Positions 41,655 through 49,997 of a DNA stretch of 64,000 nt are shown here, piece by piece. The notes below the pieces were generated by a model. The model did no database searches and was not told where the DNA came from. It saw only the letters and a list, made by a program, of their open reading frames with translations. Made by a program: the position numbers and the translations under genes. Position 1 is the first letter of the stretch. Each line of letters begins with the position of its first letter. This DNA is from Streptomyces cinnamoneus (GTDB lineage Bacteria; Actinomycetota; Actinomycetes; Streptomycetales; Streptomycetaceae): assembly GCF_002939475.1 (NCBI RefSeq), contig NZ_PKFQ01000001.1, positions 3,159,001 to 3,223,000 on the forward strand, in the 5' to 3' direction.

Positions 41655-41865
41655 CGAATTGACGAGCGGGGGCTATGGAACAGATGTCCGCGCATGGCAG
41701 CGCTCCTCATTCTGTGCGGGGGGCGGCAACAACTGCGTCGAGCTAGCCCGCCCCGCAGCGGGACCCCTGCACCTCAGAGAGAGCGAAGCCCCCGGCACCG
41801 TCATCCAGACCAACCCCACCGCGCTCGGAGCGCTGATCGCGAGCCTCAAGCAACAGCGCGGCTGA
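41647..41865 (+). CDS. DUF397 small regulatory protein, copy 2
   Basis: A 72-residue paralogue of the preceding protein: WQRSSFCAGGGNNCVELAR, LRESEAPGTVIQTNPTALGALIASLKQQ. It has a longer N-terminus and an extra cysteine (SSFC). The tandem copies share the core pattern but clearly differ, so the duplication is not recent. Coupled to copy 1 by an 8-base overlap. Confidence 0.9.
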   Translation: MSDELTSGGYGTDVRAWQRSSFCAGGGNNCVELARPAAGPLHLRESEAPGTVIQTNPTALGALIASLKQQRG

Positions 41866-42465
41866 CCCGGGACCGCGTCCTCTACCCCCGCGGCTTCGCT
41901 CGCGCTGCGCCCTCGGGGGCCACCCGTGCGCGGCCGGACGCGCCGGAGCAGCCATGGAGAGGGTGCCCGCCACGGCACGAAGTGTGCGCTGCGCCGCTTC
42001 GCGGCTTGGGACGGGGAGGGGGCAGGGCTGCGCCCCAGAGGCCGCCCGCTGCGCGGCCGGAAGCGCGGGCCCTGCGCCGGGGCGGTGCCGTCCGCGGTGA
42101 GGAGCGCAGCGACGGGTCGCGCTTCGCTGCGCCACCCCACCAGCGGCACCTCGACAGCGGACCGGCGGAAGGACCGCGGCAGCAACCCGCACCGCAGCGC
42201 AGCGGAGGCATCGGTGCCCCCGACCCTAAGCCGGCCCGACACCCCGGCCACCGGACCGCAGCCCCGCCCCGTCCCCTTCCGCTGCCGGCGCCTTGTGCCG
42301 AAGGCGCGCGAGACGAAACCCGCACCCGGCCGAGCCGAATTCACTGCCCCACCGCGCCGAAGCCGCCCGAGCCCGCAACGCCGCCCCCGAAGAGCCGCCG
42401 GGCTGCGCCCGGCTCCGCACGCTGCGCGGCCGGAAGCGGGGTGCGTGGCGGGCATCGGCCGGCGA
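41866..42465. other. Gene-free GC-rich stretch with dispersed short repeats
   Basis: 600 bases between convergent gene ends. Long open frames exist in several phases but none shows a ribosome site or domain. TGCGCGGCCGGAAGCG occurs near 42051 and 42423, with a one-base variant near 41928, and CTTCGCTGCGCC-like words recur. It looks like degenerate or repeat-built sequence rather than a gene. Confidence 0.55.
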
Positions 42466-43074
42466 TCACCCGTAGAGCGAGCGGGCTCCCGGGCTGTCGC
42501 CTTTGAAGCGCCGGCCCATGGCGATCTCATCGCCCACCACCGACCAGACGGTCTCGTCGTCTTGGAAGGGGAGCGGGTCGATGCCGCTCGTCTCCCGACG
42601 GATGCGATCGGCCTCGCCGTCCAGGCGCTCGAAGTCGGCCTCCTCGTCGCCCTCGTCGCCGCTGAAGGTGAACTCCGCGAGCAGGCGCTGGAACCGGAAG
42701 GTGACCTGGACGAGGGAAGAGACGTCCGTGTGGAGTTCCCGCACGGTCCCCTCGTCGGGGTCGAAGGCATGCACCATGCCGGATACGGGGTCGAGGGCGA
42801 GGTGCGCGTTGACCAGCCAGCCGATGACGGGCCAGTCGCCCGCGGCGTCCTCGAAGTCCTCGATGTGGACGACGTCCTGGACGAGGGGCAGCAGGCCGTC
42901 GTGCTCGTCGGGCTGACGCAGCGGGAACGTCCCGCTGGGGAGGCCGACGGTCTGCAGGAGGCGGGCGCCCTCGGTGTCCGCGGCGGCGGGCGGGAAGGCG
43001 GTGACGGGCAGAGTCGCGATCCGGTCCTCACCGAAGATGCCGGCGAATTCGCTGCGGGTGACGTCGAAAAGCAC
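42466..43074 (-). CDS. SUKH-4-like immunity family protein
   Basis: A 202-residue protein with features of the SUKH-4 family: an N-terminal part with LLQTVGLPSGTFPL, then VIGWLVNAHLALDPVSGMVHAFDPDEG, VRELHTDVSSLVQVTFRFQRLLAEF and a C-terminal WSVVGDEIAMG. Family knowledge: SUKH proteins are immunity proteins of polymorphic toxin systems; stand-alone copies are frequent in Streptomyces. No toxin gene is adjacent. GTG 43074 has GGAG about eight bases upstream. Assignment is by pattern, so a general SMI1/KNR4-like role is possible. Confidence 0.68.
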   Translation of the reverse strand: MLFDVTRSEFAGIFGEDRIATLPVTAFPPAAADTEGARLLQTVGLPSGTFPLRQPDEHDGLLPLVQDVVHIEDFEDAAGDWPVIGWLVNAHLALDPVSGMVHAFDPDEGTVRELHTDVSSLVQVTFRFQRLLAEFTFSGDEGDEEADFERLDGEADRIRRETSGIDPLPFQDDETVWSVVGDEIAMGRRFKGDSPGARSLYG

Positions 43075-43158
43075 TGCCGGAACTCCGAACTCTCGTCGCG
43101 CCCTGGGCCCCGCGTACGGCGGGCAAGGCGTTGCGCGGCCCACACCTCCGGGTGTGGC

Positions 43159-43722
43159 TCACGCCCGCGGCTTCGCCCGCACGTGCATGCGTTCGCCCTG
43201 GGGCCCGAAGAGGCTGAGGACCTCCACCGGCCCCTCACCCGTGCTGCCGAACCAGTGCGGCAGCCGGGTGTCGAACTCCGCCGCCTCCCCCGCCGTCAGC
43301 ACGACGTCGTGCTCGGCGAGCACGAGCCGTAGCCGGCCGCTCAGCACGTACAGCCACTCGTAGCCCTCGTGCGTGCGCGGCTCCGGTTCGTTGCGGGCGG
43401 CGGGGAGGACCATCTTGAACGCCTGCACCCCGCCCGCCTGCCGGGTCAGCGGCACCACCGTCGCGTCTCCGCGTTCGACCGGCTTCAGGCGGACGCGGGG
43501 GTCGCCGACCGGCGGGGCGCCCACCAGTTCGTCCAGCGGCACCTGGTGGGCGTGGGCGATCGGCAGGAGGAGTTCCAGGCTCGGCTTGCGGTGGCCGGAC
43601 TCCAGGCGGGACAGCGTGCTGACCGAGATGCCGGTGGTCTCCGACAGCGCCGCGAGCGTCAGGCCGCGCTGCGCGCGCAGGCGCTTGAGCCTCGGGCCTA
43701 CCCCGGCGAGCACCTCTTCCAT
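43159..43722 (-). CDS. XRE-family regulator with C-terminal cupin
   Basis: A 187-residue repressor-like protein: helix-turn-helix at about residues 10-63 (LKRLRAQRGLTLAALSETTGISVSTLSRLESGHRKPS) and a cupin_2 sensor domain at about 105-175 (THEGYEWLYVLSGRLRLVLAEHDVVL, GEAAEFDTRLPHWF). The cupin probably binds a small metabolite or metal. It is divergent from the methyltransferase gene, and a 27-base palindrome lies between them, the likely operator. Confidence 0.9.
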   Translation of the reverse strand: MEEVLAGVGPRLKRLRAQRGLTLAALSETTGISVSTLSRLESGHRKPSLELLLPIAHAHQVPLDELVGAPPVGDPRVRLKPVERGDATVVPLTRQAGGVQAFKMVLPAARNEPEPRTHEGYEWLYVLSGRLRLVLAEHDVVLTAGEAAEFDTRLPHWFGSTGEGPVEVLSLFGPQGERMHVRAKPRA

Positions 43723-43792
43723 CCCCCTATTGCAGAAACGGCAACAAGGTTTGTCAATCGGGCCGCCCCGAGCGCACCGTCGACGCCAGGGA

Positions 43793-43819
43793 TCGACGCC
43801 TGGGAGCGCCAGGCATCGA
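43793..43819. promoter_or_regulatory. Palindrome in the XRE-cupin/methyltransferase intergenic region
   Basis: TCGACGCCTGG (43793-43803) and CCAGGCATCGA (43809-43819) pair at 10 of 11 positions around GAGCG. A further TCGACGCC copy lies at about 43780. This is the expected shape of an operator for the divergent XRE-cupin regulator. Confidence 0.6.
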
Positions 43820-43861
43820 CACCCGGCATCCGATCGAGGACGAGCTGAGGGAGCGCGTGCG

Positions 43862-44707
43862 ATGAGCCATGCGAGGAACGACTTCGACTGGGCCGCGATG
43901 GCCGACCTGCTGGAGCTGGAGGGGGAGACGCACAGCCCCTACGTGCGCCAGGCCCTGGAGGAGCTGGGGGACCTCGGCCCGCGCCGCGTCCTGGACGTCG
44001 GCAGCGGGCCGGGCGTCGCCGCGTGCCGGATGGCGGCGGCGTTCCCGGGGGCCGAGGTGACGGCGGTGGACGGGTCGCCGGAGCTGCTGGCACGGGCGGA
44101 GGAGCGGGCCGGGCGGCTGGGCGTTCGGCTGCGGACGCGCGTGGCGGAGTTCCCGGAGGGGCTCGACGGGCTGGGGGCGGCGGACCTGGTGTGGTCGGGG
44201 CAGGTCGTGCACCACGTCGGCGACCAGCAGGACGCGCTGAACCGGCTGGCCGCCCTGCTCGCGCCCGGCGGCGTGCTGGCGATCGTCGAGGGCGGTCTGC
44301 CGGCCCGTTGGCTGCCGCGCGACCTGGGCTTCGGGCGTCCGGGCCTCCAGGCGCGGCTGGACGCGGCGACGGAGGAGCGGTTCAGCCGGATGCGGGCCGA
44401 ACTGCCCGGGACGGTGGCGGTGGTGGAGGACTGGCCCGGCATGCTGCGGCAGACGGGGCTCACGGACGTGAAGAGCCGGACCTTCCTCGTGGACCACCCC
44501 GCGCCGCTGGCCGACGGACCGCGGCGGTCGGTGCGGCGGTGGCTGGAGCGGCATCAGACGGTGGCCGGCGAGTTCCTGGACGCCGACGACGCGGCGACGC
44601 TGGAGAGGCTGCTCGACCCGGCCGACCCGGCGGGGGTCGACCGGCGGGCGGACCTGTTCCTGCTGACGGCGAAGACCGTGCACTTCGGGCGCCGGCCCCG
44701 GGGGTGA
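43862..44707 (+). CDS. SAM-dependent class I methyltransferase
   Basis: A 281-residue methyltransferase. Motif I is VLDVGSGPGVAACRMA (about residues 45-60), followed by VTAVDGSPELLARAEERA and the motif VWSGQVVHHVGDQQDALNRLAALLAPGGVLAIVEGG. The C-terminal ~110 residues form a helical cap. This arrangement is that of small-molecule methyltransferases; the acceptor is unknown. ATG 43862 has GGGAG upstream. Probably controlled by the divergent XRE-cupin regulator. Confidence 0.88.
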   Translation: MSHARNDFDWAAMADLLELEGETHSPYVRQALEELGDLGPRRVLDVGSGPGVAACRMAAAFPGAEVTAVDGSPELLARAEERAGRLGVRLRTRVAEFPEGLDGLGAADLVWSGQVVHHVGDQQDALNRLAALLAPGGVLAIVEGGLPARWLPRDLGFGRPGLQARLDAATEERFSRMRAELPGTVAVVEDWPGMLRQTGLTDVKSRTFLVDHPAPLADGPRRSVRRWLERHQTVAGEFLDADDAATLERLLDPADPAGVDRRADLFLLTAKTVHFGRRPRG

Positions 44708-44751
44708 CGGCCGCCGGGAGGGGGCGGAGGGATCGGGCCGGAGATTGCGAC

Positions 44752-44782
44752 TTGCGGTTGCCGTAACGTCAACTTCTACGGT
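44752..44782 (+). promoter_or_regulatory. MerR-type promoter of the TipA-like regulator
   Basis: TTGCGG (44752-44757) and TACGGT (44777-44782) are 19 bases apart, the over-long spacer used by MerR-family activators. The quasi-palindrome GTTGCCGT-A-ACGTCAAC (44757-44773, 7 of 8 pairs) fills that spacer. It precedes the MerR gene itself, so autoregulation is inferred. Confidence 0.65.
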
Positions 44783-44828
44783 CTTTCCTGTGGCCGGAAA
44801 GACCGGCCCGGCGAGGGGAGCAGGGGCG

Positions 44829-45593
44829 ATGGCCTGGTCGATCGCGGAGGTGGCCCGGATGTCGGGAGTGACGTCCCGGACGCTGCGGCACTACGACGAG
44901 ATCGGCCTGCTGCCGCCCGCGTGGCTCGGGAGCAACGGGCACCGCTACTACGAAGAGGCCGATCTGCTGCGGCTGCAGCAGATCCTGCTGATGCGGGAGC
45001 TGGGGGTGGGGCTGCGCGAGATCCAGGCGGTCCTGGACAGCCAGATCGACCAGGTGGCGGTGCTCCGCGAACACCACAGGCGACTGATGGGGGAACGGGA
45101 CCGGCTGGAGACGCTGGCCCGCACCGTCGACCGCACCATCGCCGAACTGGAGGGGAAGGACGAGAACGACATGACGAAGATCAACCGACCGGAGAACCTC
45201 TTCGAGGGCTTCGAGCCCGAGACCTCCCGCGCGGAGGCCGAGGTGCGCGAGCGGTGGCCTGAGGCGTGGGAGGAGTCCCGGCAGGCCGTCGAGGGGATGA
45301 CCCCCGAGGACACCGAGCAGTGGCAGCGGGAGGTGACGGCGCAGATGATCCGCATGGCGGAGTTCATGGTGGCCGGTACCCCGGTCGCCGACCCCGCGGT
45401 GCAGGCCGAGGTGCACGCCCACTACCAGGGCGTGTGCCGGTTCTGGACGCCGAATGCGGAGGCGTACAAGGGGCTCGGCCGGACCTACACCGAGGACCCG
45501 CAGTTCCAGGCGAACTTCGACAAGATCGCCGAGGGCCTGGCCGGCTACCAGCGTGACGCGATGGTCGCCTACGCCGACGCCCGGCTGAACTGA
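44829..45593 (+). CDS. MerR-family regulator with TipAS drug-binding domain
   Basis: A 254-residue TipAL-type protein. The MerR winged helix (WSIAEVARMSGVTSRTLRHYDEIGLLPPAWLGSNGHRYY) is followed by a dimerisation helix to about residue 115 and a TipAS domain (about 120-253, WPEAWEESRQAVEGMTPEDTEQWQREV, YQGVCRFWTPNAEAYKGLGRTY). Family knowledge: TipAL of Streptomyces binds thiopeptide antibiotics and activates its own promoter; the shorter TipAS form is made from an internal start. Here an internal ATG lies at MTKINRPENLF, the corresponding position. ATG 44829 has GAGGGGAG upstream. Confidence 0.92.
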   Translation: MAWSIAEVARMSGVTSRTLRHYDEIGLLPPAWLGSNGHRYYEEADLLRLQQILLMRELGVGLREIQAVLDSQIDQVAVLREHHRRLMGERDRLETLARTVDRTIAELEGKDENDMTKINRPENLFEGFEPETSRAEAEVRERWPEAWEESRQAVEGMTPEDTEQWQREVTAQMIRMAEFMVAGTPVADPAVQAEVHAHYQGVCRFWTPNAEAYKGLGRTYTEDPQFQANFDKIAEGLAGYQRDAMVAYADARLN

Positions 45594-45608
45594 TCCGGCC
45601 GGACACCC

Positions 45609-45701
45609 ATACCGAGCCCGGGGGCTCACACCGAGCCCGGGGGGGGCACACCGAGTCGTGGGCTCTCACCGAGCCCAGGGCTCACACCGCGCCGGGGGGC
45701 T
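45609..45701. repeat. Tandem ~20-base repeats forming small hairpins
   Basis: Five imperfect copies of a CACACCGAGCCCGGGG-like unit (near 45611, 45625, 45647, 45667, 45683). GGGCTC and GAGCCC words within and between units can pair across ACACC or TCACC loops, giving a row of hairpins 20-110 bases after the MerR stop. Probably terminates that gene. Confidence 0.65.
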
Positions 45702-45840
45702 GCAGACCCCCGGCCGTACGAACGCGGCACGCGGACCCGAGGGGGGAACGGGCGGCCGCACAGCACCCGACCGACCGCCGTACGCGGAGGACGCACAACG
45801 GGCGGGGACAACCGGGGGGGCGGGCCCCGGCTACGACCGG

Positions 45841-45909
45841 GTGAGCGTTCCGGATCCGGTGGTGCCCCGGTACGGGGGTCCCGGGCACCACCGGAAACGG
45901 AACGCTCAC
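45841..45909 (-). terminator. Large imperfect hairpin downstream of the GGR gene
   Basis: The left arm (45841-45870) and right arm (45881-45909) pair over about 29 bases with two mismatches and one bulge. It lies 85 bases past the stop of the minus-strand reductase, so a terminator is likely; lack of a T run and its length leave room for another role. Confidence 0.6.
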
Positions 45910-45993
45910 CTCATGGCTTCCGCCCGACAACTCGCTGAAACCGCACCAAAGTTGCCCGACGGGGTGAAGTACCGACCGGAGCCGCCCCGGCCG

Positions 45994-47280
45994 CTACGAC
46001 TTCGGCGCCACCTTGCTCAGCCCGTTGATGATGCGGTCCATCGCGTCGCCGCCCGTCGGGTCGGTCAGGTTCGCGAGCATCTTCAGCGTGAACTTCATCA
46101 GCAGCGGGTGCGACAGACCCCGCTGCGTGGCGATCTGCATGACCTTCGGGTTGCCGATCAGCTTCACGAAGGCGCGGCCCAGCGTGTAGTAGCCGCCGTA
46201 GGTCTCCTTGAGGACCTTCGGGTAACGCTGCAGGGCCAGCTCCCGCTGCGCGTACGAGGCGCGGGCGTGGGCCTGGACGATGACGTCGGCGACGAGCTGG
46301 CCCGACTCCATGGCGTAGGCGATGCCCTCGCCGTTGAACGGGTTGACCAGGCCGCCCGCGTCACCGACCAGCAGCAGGCCGCGCGTGTAGTGCGGCTGCC
46401 GGTTGAAGGCCATGGGGAGGGCGGCCCCGCGGATCGGGCCGGTCATGTTCTCGGGGGTGTAGCCCCAGTCCTCCGGCATCGAGGCGCACCACGCCTTGAG
46501 CACCTCGCGCCAGTCCAGCTCCTTGAAGGAGTCGGAGGTGTTGAGGACGCCGAGGCCGACGTTGCTCGTGCCGTCGCCCATGCCGAAGATCCAGCCGTAG
46601 CCGGGCAGCAGCCGGTCCGGGCCGGGGCCGCGGCGGTCCCACAGCTCCAGCCAGGACTCCAGGTAGTCGTCGTCGTGGCGCGGGGAGGTGAAGTACGTCC
46701 GCACGGCCACACCCATCGGGCGGTCCTCGCGGCGGTGGAGGCCCATCGCCAGGGACAGGCGCGAGGAGTTGCCGTCGGCGGCGACGACCAGGGGGGCGTG
46801 GAAGGTGACCGGGGTCTTCTCCTCGCCGAGCTTGGCGTGGACGCCGGTGATGTGGCCCGTGCGGTCGTCGATGACCGGCGCGCCGACGTTGCAGCGCTCG
46901 TACAGCCGGGCGCCGGCCTTCTCCGCCTGGCGCGCCAGCTGCTCGTCGAAGTCGTCGCGCTTGCGTACGAGTCCGTAGTCCGGGAACGAGGCGAGGTCCG
47001 GCCAGTCGAGCTGGAGACGGACGCCGCCGCCGATGATGCGCAGACCCTTGTTGCGCAGCCAGCCCGCCTCTTCGGAGATGTCGATGCCCATCGCCACGAG
47101 CTGCTTGGTGGCGCGCGGGGTGAGACCGTCGCCGCAGACCTTCTCGCGCGGGAACGCCGTCTTCTCCAGCAGCAGGACGTCCAGGCCGGCCTTGGCCAGG
47201 TAGTACGCGGTGGTCGAACCGGCGGGACCGGCACCGACCACGATGACGTCGGCGCTGTGTTCGGTGGGGGACTCGGTCAC
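45994..47280 (-). CDS. Geranylgeranyl reductase family flavoprotein (MenJ-like)
   Basis: A 428-residue FAD-dependent reductase of isoprenoid double bonds. The FAD motif is GAGPAGSTTAYYLAKAG (residues 16-32), then the family signature KVCGDGLTPRA, a second nucleotide-site region LLVGDAGGLVNPFNGEGIAYAMESG and a C-terminal helical part. Family knowledge: the mycobacterial relative MenJ saturates one isoprene of menaquinone, and Streptomyces make partly hydrogenated menaquinones. Closeness to menG and other menaquinone genes supports that role; reduction of other prenyl lipids (carotenoid, hopanoid) is the alternative. GTG 47280 has GGGAGAG six bases upstream. Confidence 0.88.
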   Translation of the reverse strand: MTESPTEHSADVIVVGAGPAGSTTAYYLAKAGLDVLLLEKTAFPREKVCGDGLTPRATKQLVAMGIDISEEAGWLRNKGLRIIGGGVRLQLDWPDLASFPDYGLVRKRDDFDEQLARQAEKAGARLYERCNVGAPVIDDRTGHITGVHAKLGEEKTPVTFHAPLVVAADGNSSRLSLAMGLHRREDRPMGVAVRTYFTSPRHDDDYLESWLELWDRRGPGPDRLLPGYGWIFGMGDGTSNVGLGVLNTSDSFKELDWREVLKAWCASMPEDWGYTPENMTGPIRGAALPMAFNRQPHYTRGLLLVGDAGGLVNPFNGEGIAYAMESGQLVADVIVQAHARASYAQRELALQRYPKVLKETYGGYYTLGRAFVKLIGNPKVMQIATQRGLSHPLLMKFTLKMLANLTDPTGGDAMDRIINGLSKVAPKS

Positions 47281-47405
47281 AGTCGGCTCTCCCGGTTCGG
47301 CAGGGATCCGCAAGGATCGGCAAGGACGAGGGTCGACGCCGAGTCTATGAGCCGGGTGCCCGCGGGCACCCGGCAGCATCCCCTACCGGTCGGGGTCGGT
47401 CGGGA

Positions 47406-49838
47406 TCAGTCGAGGTCGGCGGGGCCGCTCCACCAGTACTCCAGCGCCGTGTCGAACGTCTTGTGCACGACCGGCCAGTATTCGTCCCGGTCCTCGTAGA
47501 GGACGGCGAACTCCGTGCCGTGCTCGTCCACGTACGCCTGGTCGACGGCGTGGACGACGCGGCCCGTGCCCTTCTCGGTGCGGGTCCACTCCCACAGCGC
47601 GCCGGGCCTGCCCTGGAAGGTGTTGGGCGTCATCTTCAGCCGCTTGTAGCCCTCCTGCTGTCCGACTACCTTCTCCATCTCCTGGAAGTGGTCGTACGCG
47701 GACTTGCCCTCGCTCGCCGCCATGCCGACCCGCAGGTGGGCCAGGCCCGTGGGGCCCGCGAAGTCGACCTGCCGGCTGCCCTTGTCCTCCCGGTGCCAGC
47801 CCTCCGGCACCGCCAGCGTGAAGCCCTCGGGGGACGTGATCCGCTCGAAGCCCTGGGGCGGGGTGGCCCTGGCCCGGTCGGGGACGACGACCTGGCCGGG
47901 GCGCGAGGCGCCGGGCGAGGGGGACGCGGACGCGGACTCCCCCGCCGACGGCGCGGCGGACGGGCTCGCGACGCCTTCCCGGCCGTCGCCGTCGGCGCCC
48001 TCCGGCGGCGCGTCGCTGCGCACGACCACGGGCTTGCCGTCCTTGGAGCCGTCCTTCTTGGTGTCGCCGCTCTTGCCGACGAGCATCACGCCGCCGACGG
48101 CCCCGCCGCCCACGAGGAACGCCGCGACGCCGATCGCGACCCAGGTCAGGACCCGGCCGGTCGAGGAGCGAGCGGGAGCCGGCGCGGGAGCGGGAGCGGG
48201 GGCTGGAATGGCGTACGCCGGGGACGCGGGCGGAGCCGGGGGCGCGGCCTGCGGGGCGGGCGCCGCGGGGGCCTCCGCCGGGGCCGGGGGCGCGGGCGGA
48301 GCCGCCGGGGCCGGCGGCGAGGCCGGCGAGGCGGGGGCCGGGGACACGGCCGGCATCGGCGGTACGGGCGCCACCGCGCCCCCGGCCGCCTTGCCCACGC
48401 CGAGACCCGGGCCCGTGCCCGCCGTGCCGCCGCCACGGCCGATCACCGCCGCCAGCAGCAGCGCGCCCGCCGTCCACAGCAACCCGAAGAGCAGCAGCTC
48501 ACCGGCGTTCGTACCGACCGACGCCTCCATGCCGCGCGGGCGGGCCGAGAAGGACGTCGGCGCCGGCGCCATCTCCGTCGCCGCACCGGAGACGAAGGAC
48601 AGCAGCCACACCGTTCCCAGGAAGAACACCCCGGACAGCACCTGCTCGAAGCGGTCCGCCGAGCGCCGCGCCGCCAGGACGGCCAGGATCACCGCGCACA
48701 CCGCGCCGACGGCGAGGGCGCCGACCTGGGCCCAGTCGCCGACCGCCGCACCGAGCTCGGAGAGGCCGAGGGTGCCGCTCTTGTGGGCACCGTGGTCGGT
48801 GTTCTCGCCCTCGACGCCCGCGCCCCAGGACAGGCCCAGGCCCATCAGGCCCAGGTTGACCAGGACCGGGATCGAGCCGGCCCAGGTCCACTCGCCCACC
48901 TCGTCCTGGTTGGCCGCGAGGACGACGAACACGATCACCGCGCACAGCGCGACCGACAGCCCCAGGGCGCGCAGGGCCGTGCCCCACGCCCGTACGACCA
49001 TCTGCGCGCCGGCGCCCAGGCGCACGGCCAGTTCGTCGCGGCACAGCACCGCGCCGGCGACCGCACCCGCGAGCGCGAACGAGACCAGCCCGGCCAGCCA
49101 CGGCGTGGTGGAGACCGTCACCAGTTCGAGGTCCGGCTGCCCGATGAGGGCGAGCACCAGCACCACGCCCGCGCTCAGCAGCGCGACGCGCAGCGCGGCC
49201 TCCGCGCCGCCGCCCGCGCCGGCCGGCCAGGAGGCGCGCAGCCGCCTGGCGCCGAGGGCCACCGCAGCCGCCCACAGGGCGGTGACCGTCAGCGGCCACA
49301 CCGAGATCGAGCCGCTGCCCCGCATGAACAGCGAGAAGAGCCCGCCGCTGCGGGTCTCGACCTCCAGGGTGCCGCCGAGGCCCTGCATGAGCAGACCGGC
49401 GACGACCTGGAAGCGGTCGGACCAGTTGGAGAACCGCATGCCCTCGTAGTCGCCATAGGACGGCGCCGAGATCGCGACCGTGAGGACGAGCAGCAGGCCG
49501 GCGGGCCACAGGGCCGCCTTGGCCGCGCCCGCCCAGTCACCCGCGAAGGTGCGCCGCAGGAACAGCGCGAAGGGGGACGGGGGCGCCTGCGCCGCCGGTG
49601 CGTACGGGGGCGGTGGGGCGCCCGGCAGCGGGGGCCGGGCGGGAGGCGGGGGCGGCGGCGCGGTGGCGGGCATCGCGGGGACGGTCGCCGGAGCCGGAGC
49701 CGCCTTCCCGGCGGCGGGGGCCTCGCCCGCCGGCGCACCGCCCTCGCTGTCGCCTTCGGGCCGCTCCCTCCCGCACTTCATGCAGAAACGCGCCTCCGGC
49801 ACGAACGCGGAGCCACAGGCGGGACAGAAGGACGGCAT
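47406..49838 (-). CDS. Large zinc-ribbon membrane protein of unknown function
   Basis: An 810-residue protein. The N-terminus is a zinc ribbon with two CX2C knuckles (FCPACGSAFV, FCMKCGRE, residues 4-23). A Pro/Ala-rich linker leads to a block of about ten membrane helices (about 110-500), a second long Pro/Ala linker (low-complexity PAPAP repeats), one more membrane helix (VLTWVAIGVAAFLVGGGAVGGVMLV) and an extracytoplasmic domain of ~150 residues near the end (FERITSPEGFTLAVPEGWHREDKG...). The last domain resembles those found outside Streptomyces kinases and sensors. ATG 49838 has GGAGG upstream. No known family for the whole. Confidence 0.8.
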   Translation of the reverse strand: MPSFCPACGSAFVPEARFCMKCGRERPEGDSEGGAPAGEAPAAGKAAPAPATVPAMPATAPPPPPPARPPLPGAPPPPYAPAAQAPPSPFALFLRRTFAGDWAGAAKAALWPAGLLLVLTVAISAPSYGDYEGMRFSNWSDRFQVVAGLLMQGLGGTLEVETRSGGLFSLFMRGSGSISVWPLTVTALWAAAVALGARRLRASWPAGAGGGAEAALRVALLSAGVVLVLALIGQPDLELVTVSTTPWLAGLVSFALAGAVAGAVLCRDELAVRLGAGAQMVVRAWGTALRALGLSVALCAVIVFVVLAANQDEVGEWTWAGSIPVLVNLGLMGLGLSWGAGVEGENTDHGAHKSGTLGLSELGAAVGDWAQVGALAVGAVCAVILAVLAARRSADRFEQVLSGVFFLGTVWLLSFVSGAATEMAPAPTSFSARPRGMEASVGTNAGELLLFGLLWTAGALLLAAVIGRGGGTAGTGPGLGVGKAAGGAVAPVPPMPAVSPAPASPASPPAPAAPPAPPAPAEAPAAPAPQAAPPAPPASPAYAIPAPAPAPAPAPARSSTGRVLTWVAIGVAAFLVGGGAVGGVMLVGKSGDTKKDGSKDGKPVVVRSDAPPEGADGDGREGVASPSAAPSAGESASASPSPGASRPGQVVVPDRARATPPQGFERITSPEGFTLAVPEGWHREDKGSRQVDFAGPTGLAHLRVGMAASEGKSAYDHFQEMEKVVGQQEGYKRLKMTPNTFQGRPGALWEWTRTEKGTGRVVHAVDQAYVDEHGTEFAVLYEDRDEYWPVVHKTFDTALEYWWSGPADLD

Positions 49839-49997
49839 AGGGCGCCTCCGGGCGGTTCGATCCGATGTCATCGCGGTGTAAGCGATCAAGATCGTACCGA
49901 CCGAAAACAACCTGGCCATGACAATCGGCGGGACGTCCAGGAAGCTCCCAACCGCCTGGCTTCACCCGCTATGGACGCAGTCGCCGCCCGCTTTTCG

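Noticed and set aside
41926..42325. Possible small gene in the gap between DUF397 and SUKH genes
   Set aside because: Frames are open in several phases at once, have no Shine-Dalgarno site and consist of repeat words.
45609..45701. CRISPR array
   Set aside because: Repeats are ~20 bases, imperfect, directly adjoining and without unique spacers.
45841..45909. Insertion-sequence end or attachment site
   Set aside because: No transposase or integrase nearby and no flanking direct repeat; a hairpin terminator is simpler.
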